From CAZUSO01 sp964622775 (GTDB lineage: Bacteria; Bacteroidota; Bacteroidia; Chitinophagales; Chitinophagaceae), in assembly GCA_964622775.1 (NCBI GenBank), contig CAZUSO010000033.1:1-31903 (forward strand): 31,903 nt of DNA, written 5' to 3'. Positions 1-7,074 of this stretch are shown here, piece after piece; positions within the stretch are counted from its first letter, which is position 1; each line of letters opens with the position of its first letter. Below the pieces are notes generated by a model. That model was not told where the DNA came from, did not search any database, and saw nothing but the letters and a program-made list of their open reading frames with translations. Position numbers and translations under genes: made by a program.

Positions 1-60
1 AGATGCGTTCCATTGGATGAAAACCCCGATTTTAAGGCTTTGTCGGACAATAGTGATTAA
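1..60 (+). other. Possible 3' end of a gene entering from the left
   Basis: Frame 1 is open from the window edge to a TAA at 58-60 and would encode a hydrophilic tail ending in ALSDNSD. Nineteen codons are too few to identify anything. The same frame is again protein-like at about 103-207, after a second stop, which could mean a decayed gene, but this is weak. Confidence 0.2.
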
Positions 61-217
61 TTTTTTTAATCAACGCTTAAAATTTGCGTTATTAATAAAA
101 TATTCAATCGCGATGAATTGCGAGCTTTACTTCTTAATTGGCTCAAAGAAAAAATTAAAAAAGAAACGCTTAAACCCATGTGCGGTAAGGGTATTTCTAA
201 TTTTTAAATTTTTTGTT

Positions 218-622
218 ATGAAAAAAAACTTTGTTTTAGGTTTAGTTACCTTATTCTTTTCGATTTGTTTTACAAATTCAGAAGCTTATGCCGGTGGTTG
301 TTCAATTAGCTGCACATTTTCCTCGTGTGAAGTCGGCGGATGTGATTTATATGGTTGTGGATGTTATTTTGGAATTGCGTTTTGTAAATGTGAGGAGAGT
401 CAAAAAAAACCAACTTTCCAGAAAGCTACTCATAGAATAGATGATTACGCTGCCTTTGCTATTAATTCAGGCTTACCTGGGTTAATAGGAATTGCAAATA
501 TTTTGCGAGTAATCAACCCGGAAAATTTTGATGCTGAAATCGTTGCTTACAAAGCACAAATCGAACAATTGACCAATGAGGAAAAAAACTTATTTATAGC
601 TTATTTGGGGGATGAATATTAA
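218..622 (+). CDS. Small secreted cysteine-rich protein, function unknown
   Basis: I do not recognise the family. The 134-aa product starts at the ATG at 218; the frame is open further upstream but that part does not look like a protein N-terminus. Residues 1-25 form a Sec signal peptide (two lysines, a hydrophobic core, cleavage expected after AYA at 23-25). The mature N-terminus packs eight cysteines into residues 28-58 (28, 32, 37, 42, 47, 49, 56, 58) among glycines. The remaining roughly 75 residues have none and look helical. An even number of clustered cysteines in an exported protein suggests disulfides or a metal site. A thioredoxin-fold protein is encoded just downstream at 705, a candidate partner in oxidative folding (inference). 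The gene is AT-rich compared with the central genes, consistent with an accessory origin. Confidence 0.7.
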   Translation: MKKNFVLGLVTLFFSICFTNSEAYAGGCSISCTFSSCEVGGCDLYGCGCYFGIAFCKCEESQKKPTFQKATHRIDDYAAFAINSGLPGLIGIANILRVINPENFDAEIVAYKAQIEQLTNEEKNLFIAYLGDEY

Positions 623-656
623 TTAAAAAACAATCAACAATTATTAATCAATTCAT

Positions 657-690
657 ATGCAGCATTTTTATCAGGATAAAAATGCTGCAT
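657..690 (+). terminator. Perfect 16-bp inverted repeat between the Cys-rich gene and the thioredoxin gene
   Basis: Arms at 657-672 and 675-690 are perfectly complementary with a 2-nt spacer. The hairpin starts 35 nt after the stop at 622 and ends 14 nt before the ATG at 705. There is no clean T-tract on the plus strand, so it may be a partial terminator or attenuator, or an mRNA-stabilising hairpin, rather than a full terminator. Confidence 0.6.
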
Positions 691-704
691 TAAAATAACT
701 ATTA

Positions 705-1922
705 ATGATAAAGCGAATAATAATTCTGACAATAGCATTAGCAACCCTGGTAGCTGTGGTAGTTTCATGCTCCTGTTTTGCCCAAAAAATAAAAGGGAGA
801 GTTAATTTAAACCCACAGTGGAAGCCTGTGGTTTATCTCATTGAAGTCTCCAATTATAGAATAGCATTTGGAGGAAGCAATCAATCTGTTACAGATTCGA
901 TTCCAATTAATCAGGATGGTTATTTTGTCTCAAATCAGTTAAAGAAAAATACTTTATATAGATTAAATGTAATCCCAATTTCATCTAAAAATCCTGGCGC
1001 AATTATTCAAGATGGGGTCAGCGACAATTATGCTTTTTTTTGTACTAACGAGAGTAATGATGACATCTATTTTTCAGGCGACATTTCAAGTTTTTTCCGA
1101 ACTTACCATGCAGTTTGTGTTGATACTGATTTAAATGCACTACAAAAACAGATAAATTCCATTAGAGCTACAAAAGTGCCGGTTTTAAATTTGATGGGTA
1201 AACTGGGAAAAGAAATGGAAACAATTAATCCATCTGATTCAACAGCCTTGATAAATTTCAGAATGGATGCTATTAATAAAATTCAACAAGAAAATGCGAA
1301 TTCAAATTTGGAATTGAAATATCTTTTGGATTCGTTTAGTAATCCTCTGGTTATCGCTCTGGGGCTTATTTTTGATGGTGTCGGAGTTTATGATGTTAAT
1401 GATGATATTTTGAGATACAAGAATAAACTAACTTCATATCAAAATATGCCATTAATCCAATCTATTTACGCTAATGTTTCCCAAAATAAACCTAAAGACA
1501 ATCTGTCATTTTTTTCAAAAGAATATAGATTAATTGATGGAAAATATATCAAAATGGATACAATCAGATCTCAATTTATTTTACTGGATTTTTGGGCTTC
1601 ATGGTGCATGCCTTGCAGACAATCGATCAGAACAGATTTGAAACATTTAACCCAAAAATTTAAGGAAAGGGATTTACGTATTATTGGAATTAATATAGAT
1701 AATCAAAAAGATGATGCTTTGAAAACTGTTAAAAATGACAAAAATGAAAATAAACAAATCTGGGAAGGAAATTCGGGAGAGTTAGCACACAACTTTAATG
1801 TGATAAATATTCCGACTTATATCCTAATCAATAAAAGAACTAAAGAATCATGGGAATTAAATAGTGTTGAAATGGTTTCAACCAAAATTACTAATGAGAT
1901 AGAGAAAAATAACCCACATTAG
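705..1922 (+). CDS. TlpA-family thiol-disulfide oxidoreductase, exported
   Basis: 405 aa. The N-terminus is a signal sequence with a possible lipobox (VVSC), so it is either a lipoprotein or cleaved after CFA. The region after it (about residues 27-120) resembles the beta-rich DUF4369-like domain common in front of Bacteroidota TlpA proteins. The C-terminal third is a thioredoxin fold: LLDFWASWCMPCRQS with the redox pair C301/C304, and a cis-proline loop in INIPTYILI. Family role: periplasmic reductant or disulfide exchange. Its position behind the secreted cysteine-rich protein suggests that protein could be a client, but this is inference from gene order. The middle (about 120-280) has no recognised motif. 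The call is firm for the fold, open for the substrate. Confidence 0.85.
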   Translation: MIKRIIILTIALATLVAVVVSCSCFAQKIKGRVNLNPQWKPVVYLIEVSNYRIAFGGSNQSVTDSIPINQDGYFVSNQLKKNTLYRLNVIPISSKNPGAIIQDGVSDNYAFFCTNESNDDIYFSGDISSFFRTYHAVCVDTDLNALQKQINSIRATKVPVLNLMGKLGKEMETINPSDSTALINFRMDAINKIQQENANSNLELKYLLDSFSNPLVIALGLIFDGVGVYDVNDDILRYKNKLTSYQNMPLIQSIYANVSQNKPKDNLSFFSKEYRLIDGKYIKMDTIRSQFILLDFWASWCMPCRQSIRTDLKHLTQKFKERDLRIIGINIDNQKDDALKTVKNDKNENKQIWEGNSGELAHNFNVINIPTYILINKRTKESWELNSVEMVSTKITNEIEKNNPH

Positions 1923-2242
1923 TTTATAAAAGAAATTACCTTCCATTCACAAACTCAGAAAACGCTTCCATATCCTGCGCCAATTTTGTTCAACGCCCAA
2001 ACGTACATTAAACTACTCGGAATTATCAATAAAATAAATACTCTGTAAATCAATATTGTATTGCCTATCGCAGATACTAAATGTTACATAGAATGCGACA
2101 CATTTGAAAGGCTGAAGCAACTGGAAACAATGGGATTTTCGATACACAATATATTGCCTAAGTTATGCAGTTCTTAGTATAATAAATGTGAAAATAGGAT
2201 AACTACCCAAAATGCGAAGACGAAATCCCAATCAGACCGTTT
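1923..2242. other. 320-bp gap, no convincing gene
   Basis: AT-rich. Plus-strand frame 2049-2177 is open for 43 codons with protein-like composition (FERLKQLETMGFSIHNIL) but has no start codon, and the minus strand near 1940-1990 shows short protein-like pieces in two frames. These may be remnants of decayed genes. No terminator for kdsA is obvious here. Confidence 0.4.
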
Positions 2243-3115
2243 TCAAATAGCTTTAAGAAAACCTCCTTCGTCGTCTGGAGGAGTATTATACTTAAACTGG
2301 TTCACAGTAGTCCTGATTATGCCAAGTTTTTGCAGCAGGCTTTCTAGTTGATCTAAAGGCAGCATATTAGCGCCGTCAGATTTAGCGTTTGCCGGGTCGG
2401 GGTGCGTTTCTATGAATAAGCCATCAGCGCCTATGGCAATGGCCGCACGTGCCATAGTTTCAATCATCTCCGGATTTCCTCCGGTAAGCCCCGAACTTTG
2501 ATTGGGTTGCTGCAGGGAATGCGTACAATCCATTACAACAGGTACCTGCATTTTTCTCATGGTTGGGATGCTGCGAAAATCTACGACTAAATCCTGGTAG
2601 CCAAATGTGGTGCCACGTTCGGTCAGAATAATCTGGTCATTACCGCTTTGTTTGATCTTGTCAACGGCAAATTGCATAGCTTCCGGAGCGAGAAACTGTC
2701 CCTTTTTAATATTCACGTATTTACCCGTTTGGGCGGCGGCTATCAGAATATCGGTCTGTCTGCAAAGGAATGCCGGGATTTGCAGCACGTCCGCATATTG
2801 CCCAGCTATTGCGGCCTCGTCAGCACTGTGAATATCCGTCACTACCGGAATATGGAAAGCGGTTTTTATTTTGTCAAGAATCTTCAAACCCGCTTCATCA
2901 CCAATGCCGGTAAAGCTGTCGAGACGGGTACGGTTAGCCTTTCGGTAAGAGGCTTTGAAGATATAAGGAATCGCCAGTTTGTCGGTAATGCTTACAATTG
3001 TATCGGCAATGCGCATACACATCTCCTCACTTTCCACCACGCAGGGACCCGCCATCAGGAAGAAGTTTTCGTTGTTATATTCCCTGGAGAAAAGAGACTT
3101 TAATTGATAATTCAT
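2243..3115 (-). CDS. kdsA: 3-deoxy-8-phosphooctulonate synthase (KDO-8-P synthase)
   Basis: 290 aa, close to the family's usual 270-285. Cytoplasmic enzyme condensing phosphoenolpyruvate and D-arabinose 5-phosphate to KDO-8-phosphate, the first committed step to the inner-core sugar of LPS. Family motifs are intact: AGPCVVES near the N-terminus, KASYRKANRTRLDSF, QIPAFLCRQTD, TERGTTFGY, DCTHSLQQP and IETHPDP...KSDGANM. Cys25 in AGPC sits where metal-dependent (class II, Aquifex-type) enzymes carry their metal cysteine; class I enzymes have Asn there. With the His of DCTHS, the Glu of FIETHP and the Asp of KSDGAN, the metal site appears complete, so a metal-dependent enzyme is expected. It is the last gene of the minus-strand envelope block, separated from miaE by 379 bp of repeats, so it probably has its own promoter. 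Confidence 0.97.
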   Translation of the reverse strand: MNYQLKSLFSREYNNENFFLMAGPCVVESEEMCMRIADTIVSITDKLAIPYIFKASYRKANRTRLDSFTGIGDEAGLKILDKIKTAFHIPVVTDIHSADEAAIAGQYADVLQIPAFLCRQTDILIAAAQTGKYVNIKKGQFLAPEAMQFAVDKIKQSGNDQIILTERGTTFGYQDLVVDFRSIPTMRKMQVPVVMDCTHSLQQPNQSSGLTGGNPEMIETMARAAIAIGADGLFIETHPDPANAKSDGANMLPLDQLESLLQKLGIIRTTVNQFKYNTPPDDEGGFLKAI

Positions 3116-3494
3116 AATTCAAAAGTAAAAATTCAAAACATAATTCACTATTCATTGTCCATCGCCACACGATAAGCATCTTTATTAATTACGAATTACG
3201 AATGATCAATTACGAATTTAGATTCCTGCGTGACAAAGCGGTGTTTAATATCTATCTCCCATTCTCCATTGTCATGCTGTAAGCATCTTTTTAATTACAA
3301 ATGATCAATTACGAATGTAGATTCCTACGACAAGGAGATAGGGAATGACACCGAACCACACTGTCATGCTGTAAGCATCTAATCACAGCAAGGATAGATT
3401 CTGGAATGACAAAGCGGTGTTTGACAACCCATTCTCAAATCTCCATAATCCAAAATCCAAAATCCAAAATCCAAAATCCATAATCCAAAATTAA
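3116..3494. repeat. Repeat-rich spacer between miaE and kdsA
   Basis: No gene. It is built of degenerate repeated modules: AATTACG-type heptamers at 3187-3214 and 3293-3313, TGACAAAGCGGTGTTT at both 3231-3246 and 3407-3422, and TGTCATGCTGTAAGCATCT at both 3270-3288 and 3362-3380. The last module recurs inverted at 20061-20079, next to the 79-bp tandem array, so this spacer belongs to a dispersed repeat family. It may also hold the kdsA promoter, which I could not pin down. Confidence 0.8.
3443..3491 (+). repeat. Heptanucleotide tandem array, seven CCAWAAT units
   Basis: Seven contiguous 7-bp units: copies 1 and 6 are CCATAAT, the other five CCAAAAT. The array ends 3 bp before the miaE stop codon. 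Confidence 0.9.
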
Positions 3495-4094
3495 TTAATG
3501 CATCCTGTCTCCCCGCGGCTTGATTTCTTTCATGATTTTTTTCTCTGCCTGTAGCCAGTGCTGCCAGGTTTCGCGTACTAATTTTTCCTCAAAATATACT
3601 TTGGCAATATCCAGGAATAAACGATAATGCCCAGCCTCACTCACCATAAATTTATAGTAAAATTTCCGCATAACGGCATCTTCCAGGTGCTCGCTCAGCA
3701 GGCGGAAACGCTCGCAGCTACGGGCTTCGATCAGGGCACAGATTATCAGCTTGTGCAACAGCTTTTCATCGGCGCTTATTCCCTTAGGCTCCTGCTCCAG
3801 GAGCTTATTGACATATTCATCCCTGCGTTGGCGCCCTAAGGTATAGCCGCGTTTTTTCATTTCGGCCAGCACCATTCTGAAATGCCCCCATTCCTCTGTC
3901 ACTACGGGAGCCAGTCCCTCCACCAGTTCGGTATGATCGGGGTATTTTTGGATCAGGCTGATGCAGGTAGTGGCCGCTTTTTGCTCACAAAAAGCATGGT
4001 CGCTCAGGATATCTTCCATCGAAATGGAAGCGATATCCACCCAGCGCGGATCGGTGGGAAGCTTTAACCCTAAAATGGTATTTTCGGAACTCAT
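3495..4094 (-). CDS. miaE: MiaE-like tRNA 2-methylthio-N6-isopentenyladenosine-37 hydroxylase
   Basis: 199 aa, the usual family length. MiaE hydroxylates the isopentenyl side chain of ms2i6A37 in tRNA, using a carboxylate-bridged diiron centre and O2. A ferritin-like four-helix arrangement of ligands can be read along the sequence: DHAFCEQKAA (Glu), TEEWGHF (Glu and His two to three residues apart), EARSCERF (Glu) and SEAGHYRLF (Glu/His). The start ATG at 4094 gives MSSENTILGLKL. The stop of the upstream DUF3667-like gene is 8 bp away, so it is probably co-transcribed with the envelope operon, although its function in tRNA modification is unrelated. Some Bacteroidota homologues are annotated only as MiaE-like, and the substrate is inferred from the family. 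Confidence 0.88.
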   Translation of the reverse strand: MSSENTILGLKLPTDPRWVDIASISMEDILSDHAFCEQKAATTCISLIQKYPDHTELVEGLAPVVTEEWGHFRMVLAEMKKRGYTLGRQRRDEYVNKLLEQEPKGISADEKLLHKLIICALIEARSCERFRLLSEHLEDAVMRKFYYKFMVSEAGHYRLFLDIAKVYFEEKLVRETWQHWLQAEKKIMKEIKPRGDRMH

Positions 4095-4102
4095 AAATTT
4101 GC

Positions 4103-4870
4103 TTAAATCATAAATTTCCCCTCGAAGTTACCGCCATTTATGATAATGATCCCGAGGATTACGGCTAATATTATTTCCACAGGAAATAATAAATAAAAAA
4201 GCAGCATTCTCCAGGTAAAACCGAATACCTTATATTTTATCCGGGTAGCCAGGTAATAAACCCATACCGGGAAGAGTATGCACATCCAATCCTGTATGGA
4301 TTTAATATTCTCCCAAAAGACAGGGCGCATATGGACCAGTCCCAGAGAAAGAAGATTAACGACCAATGCGATCACGGTACAACCTAATAGCGCAAACCCT
4401 GCAATGATCATGTGTTCCGCATAGTTCAATTTCAGCTTCCGGAACAGGATAAACCCGTTCAGTGCAAAAAGCGGAATAAGGCACAGGATGATGTATTTTA
4501 TATTTTCGGTGATAAATTGGTATAAGATCAAACCGTCGCCATCGATATCCGCCACCTTGGGGGGATTGTATTTATGAATATAATGTACAACCAATAAATT
4601 CAATCCGAGGATGATCAGGGTAAGATAAAAAACATTGTAATAGCGGGTTCTTTTACCTCCGATATAATCCATTGCTGCAAGCCCCGGCCTTATAAATGTT
4701 TGTTTAAGCGTGTATAAAATGCCTTTGTCAAGATGCCAAAAGCCGTGCAACAGGTCGTGCATAAAAAAGTGCCCGGCAGTAATGCGATGCGTATCGGCCT
4801 TCTGTCCGCATTGCGCACAGAATTTCCCGGTTAAGGTCACGCCGCAGTTCAGACAATTTTTGTTTTCCAT
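4103..4870 (-). CDS. DUF3667-like zinc-ribbon membrane protein
   Basis: 255 aa from the ATG at 4870; an in-frame TTG at 4888 would add six residues, but the ATG puts the zinc ribbon at the very N-terminus as in the family. Cysteines C6, C9, C18 and C21 form a CxxC-x8-CxxC ribbon, followed by a conserved segment around residues 32-72 (HDLLHGFWHLDKGILYTLKQ, then a GGKRTRYYNVF stretch). About five hydrophobic segments follow (starting YYNVFYLTLIIL, YIILCLIPLF, HMIIAGFALL, MCILFPVWVYYL, WRMLLFYLLF). The function of the family is not known. It lies 7 bp after rfbG and 8 bp before miaE, so it is in the same transcription unit. Confidence 0.8.
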   Translation of the reverse strand: MENKNCLNCGVTLTGKFCAQCGQKADTHRITAGHFFMHDLLHGFWHLDKGILYTLKQTFIRPGLAAMDYIGGKRTRYYNVFYLTLIILGLNLLVVHYIHKYNPPKVADIDGDGLILYQFITENIKYIILCLIPLFALNGFILFRKLKLNYAEHMIIAGFALLGCTVIALVVNLLSLGLVHMRPVFWENIKSIQDWMCILFPVWVYYLATRIKYKVFGFTWRMLLFYLLFPVEIILAVILGIIIINGGNFEGKFMI

Positions 4871-4877
4871 AGAAAAT

Positions 4878-5945
4878 TTATAAACCAAATGCTAATATCT
4901 GTTGCTTACATTTCTCCAATGCCGGTGTTTCTTTATCCGCATACCATGCTGCCGTTTCCTGAATGGCCTGCTGCGCGGTCCATTTAGGTAGTCTCCCCAG
5001 GGTTTTATTGATTTTACTATTGTCCAGCATTAAGAGACTGGCTTCGTGTACCGAATTGTCGCTTTGAGCAATTTCATATTTTCCTTTGCCAAAATACCGG
5101 ATAAATAATTCCGCTACTTCCTGTACTTCCAGCATATCGTTTTTATCAGGGCCGATATTATAAGCGCCCTCATATTGTCCGGGGTTTTCCTGCAGCAATT
5201 TTGCCAGCTCCAGATAGCTGAATAAAGGCTCCAGCACATGTTGCCAGGGACGCACGGCTTTCGGGTTGCGGATTTTTACCGCTTCATCAAATTCAATGGC
5301 CCGCACAATGTCGGGGATAATCCTGTCCTGCGCATAATCGCCGCCGCCGATGACATTGCCTGCACGCAACGATGCAATTGATTTTTGATGTTCCGGGAAC
5401 TTCGCGGGCGGGAAATATGATTTTATATAGGAGCTTATGGCGATTTCTGCCGCCGCTTTACTGGCAGAGTAGGGGTCGTGACCGCCCAATTTGTCTTCTT
5501 CCTGAAAAGCGTGCCCCGTCTCGGTATTTTCATAGACCTTGTCCGTGGTAATCATTAATGCCACACAAGGCTTTTGCATGTTGCGCAGGGCTTCCAGTAC
5601 ATTGACGGTTCCCATTGCGTTTACATCAAAGGTATAGACCGGCTCGCCATAGCTTCGCCGTACTAAGGGCTGAGCCGCAAGATGGAAGACAAAGTCCGGC
5701 TCAAAACGGATCATTTCCCCCTGTAGAAGACCGGCATTTCGTATGTCGCCGGTGACGGAAGTATAGCATAATGTGTCGCCATTGATCTGACGATACAGAT
5801 CGTGGTCATTTTCCGGCGCCAGCGCATAACCTTTCACGTCCGCACCAAGCAATTTCAGCATCTGTAACAGCCAGGAGCCTTTGAAGCCCGTATGCCCGGT
5901 AAGGAAAACTTTTTTGTTTTTAAAGGTATGGAGGAGTGCCTGCAT
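4878..5945 (-). CDS. rfbG: CDP-glucose 4,6-dehydratase
   Basis: 355 aa, full length for this short-chain dehydrogenase family. It converts CDP-glucose to CDP-4-keto-6-deoxyglucose, the precursor of 3,6-dideoxyhexoses and other deoxysugars of O-antigen. The NAD-binding glycine motif is GHTGFKG at 17-23, the catalytic YxxxK is Y159-SAS-K163, and ITTDKVYEN (132-140) carries the conserved Thr/Asp region. The substrate specificity fits the presence of rfbF in the same operon. The start ATG directly follows the stop codon of the ORF6N gene (TAA then ATG). The usual partner 3-dehydratase (rfbH/ddhC) is not in this window. Confidence 0.95.
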   Translation of the reverse strand: MQALLHTFKNKKVFLTGHTGFKGSWLLQMLKLLGADVKGYALAPENDHDLYRQINGDTLCYTSVTGDIRNAGLLQGEMIRFEPDFVFHLAAQPLVRRSYGEPVYTFDVNAMGTVNVLEALRNMQKPCVALMITTDKVYENTETGHAFQEEDKLGGHDPYSASKAAAEIAISSYIKSYFPPAKFPEHQKSIASLRAGNVIGGGDYAQDRIIPDIVRAIEFDEAVKIRNPKAVRPWQHVLEPLFSYLELAKLLQENPGQYEGAYNIGPDKNDMLEVQEVAELFIRYFGKGKYEIAQSDNSVHEASLLMLDNSKINKTLGRLPKWTAQQAIQETAAWYADKETPALEKCKQQILAFGL

Positions 5946-6470
5946 TTATTGTTGTTTAGTTTTAAAACCGATTTTTTCCCTGTTTCCCCATGTTTTTTCT
6001 GCTGCCTTATCATCTAAAAGACTTTCAATGGCATCGTATAGCTGATTGAGCTGCACATCATGACTTCCTGATTTGTCTTTCAGCATGGCTATTTGTTCCA
6101 AGATATCATTGTATTGAACAGCTATCTTACGCATAGCAATGAATGCCCGTACTATAGCAATATTCATTTTTCGGGCGATATCACTTTTTAAAACGCTGGC
6201 CAGCATGGTGACGCCGTGTTCGGTAAAGGCGTAAGGATTGTAACGTCTGCCCCCACGAATGGTTGAGGTCACAATTTGTGACCTCAAAGTTTTAAACTCA
6301 GCATCAGTCAGGCGAAACATAAAATCTTCAGGAAAAGAATCAATATTTCTTTTAATAGCTTGATTGAAAACTTTGGTTTCTACCTGATACAAATCCGCCA
6401 GGTCAAAATCGAGCATTACTTTTTGGCCGCGTATTTCGTAAATTTTATTTTGAATAACCTGAAGCTGCAT
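5946..6470 (-). CDS. ORF6N-domain protein, downstream copy of a tandem pair
   Basis: 174 aa. The N-terminal ORF6N domain (about residues 8-95, with YEIRGQKVMLDFDLADLYQV and NPYAFTEHGVTMLASVL) is a DNA-binding module related to KilA-N and phage antirepressor domains; these proteins are widespread in Bacteroidota, with no settled role. The C-terminal part is helical, with a short coiled-coil-like segment ending in SLLDDKAAEKTWGNREKIGF. It begins immediately after the stop of the second copy (6471) and ends immediately before the ATG of rfbG. The first and last parts are nearly identical in DNA to the other copy while the middle is diverged. A 25-bp palindrome lies inside the gene at 6263-6287. 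I infer a regulator, possibly self-regulating; this is not shown. Confidence 0.85.
   Translation of the reverse strand: MQLQVIQNKIYEIRGQKVMLDFDLADLYQVETKVFNQAIKRNIDSFPEDFMFRLTDAEFKTLRSQIVTSTIRGGRRYNPYAFTEHGVTMLASVLKSDIARKMNIAIVRAFIAMRKIAVQYNDILEQIAMLKDKSGSHDVQLNQLYDAIESLLDDKAAEKTWGNREKIGFKTKQQ
6263..6287. repeat. Palindrome inside ORF6N copy 1 (12-bp arms, 1-nt centre)
   Basis: Arms 6263-6274 and 6276-6287 are perfectly complementary. On the coding strand it encodes the LRSQIVTS stretch just before the conserved FTEHGV motif. The other ORF6N copy has a palindrome of different sequence at the equivalent place (6785-6815). Confidence 0.85.
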
Positions 6471-6995
6471 TTATTTTTTCTTTGTTTTAAAACCGATTTT
6501 TTCCCTGTTTTCCCATGTTCTTCTTGCTGCCTTATCATCTAAAAGACTTTCAATGGCATTGTAAATCTGGTTCAGTTGTACATCGTGACTGGTTAGTTTG
6601 TCTTTTAATTCTTTTATTTGTTCCAATACATCTTTATGTAATAAGGCAAATTTTCTTAACTCTACAAATGCTCTTACAATGGCGATATTTACCTGTAAGG
6701 CAATCTTACTTTTTAATACGCTTGAAAGCATGGCAACGCCTTGTTCGGTAAAAGCGAAGGGGTATGCGCCCCCTAAATAACTTTTTGATGGTATCACATT
6801 TTGTGATACCATCAATTCAATATCGGAATTATTGAGTTGAAACATAAAGTCATCAGGAAACCTGTCCCTGTTTCGCCTGACAGCCTGCTTCAATACTCTT
6901 GTTTCCACCTGATACAGCAAGGCCAGGTCAAAATCCAGCATTACTTTCTGACCATGTATTTCGTAAATTTTATTTTGAATAACCTGAAGCTGCAC
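6471..6995 (-). CDS. ORF6N-domain protein, upstream copy of a tandem pair
   Basis: 174 aa, same length and layout as the copy at 5946. It starts with GTG at 6995 (MQLQVIQNKIYEI follows, matching the other copy's ATG start residue for residue). The ORF6N domain includes LDFDLALLYQVETRV and FAFTEQGVAMLSSVL. Its first 39 nt after the first base and a 33-nt stretch near the 3' end are identical to the sister gene, while the central variable segment (ELMVSQNVIPSKSYLGGAYP) differs. The junction to the next gene is TAA-ATG with no gap. It lies 79 bp after rfbF, across a heptamer array, so it may be read through from rfbF or carry its own promoter. The two genes interrupt an otherwise ordinary CDP-sugar pair. 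Confidence 0.85.
   Translation of the reverse strand: MQLQVIQNKIYEIHGQKVMLDFDLALLYQVETRVLKQAVRRNRDRFPDDFMFQLNNSDIELMVSQNVIPSKSYLGGAYPFAFTEQGVAMLSSVLKSKIALQVNIAIVRAFVELRKFALLHKDVLEQIKELKDKLTSHDVQLNQIYNAIESLLDDKAARRTWENREKIGFKTKKK
6785..6815. repeat. Palindrome inside ORF6N copy 2 (14-bp arms, 3-nt centre)
   Basis: Arms 6785-6798 and 6802-6815 are perfectly complementary. It covers codons for MVSQNVIPS, aligned with the palindrome of copy 1. Both share the core TCACA-n3-TGTGA, but the outer arms differ and yet remain self-complementary. Confidence 0.88.
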
Positions 6996-7031
6996 TAAAG
7001 CACAAAATTTTTAAATTAAAAGTCAAGAATT

Positions 7032-7066
7032 ATTCGTTATTCATTATTCGTTATTCGTTATTCGTT
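7032..7066 (+). repeat. Heptanucleotide tandem array, five ATTCRTT units
   Basis: Five contiguous 7-bp units: four ATTCGTT and one ATTCATT (copy 2). The array lies 8 bp beyond the rfbF stop, in the gap before the ORF6N genes. The unit differs from the one at 3443 but has the same 7-bp period. Confidence 0.9.
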
Positions 7067-7074
7067 ATTTCCTG

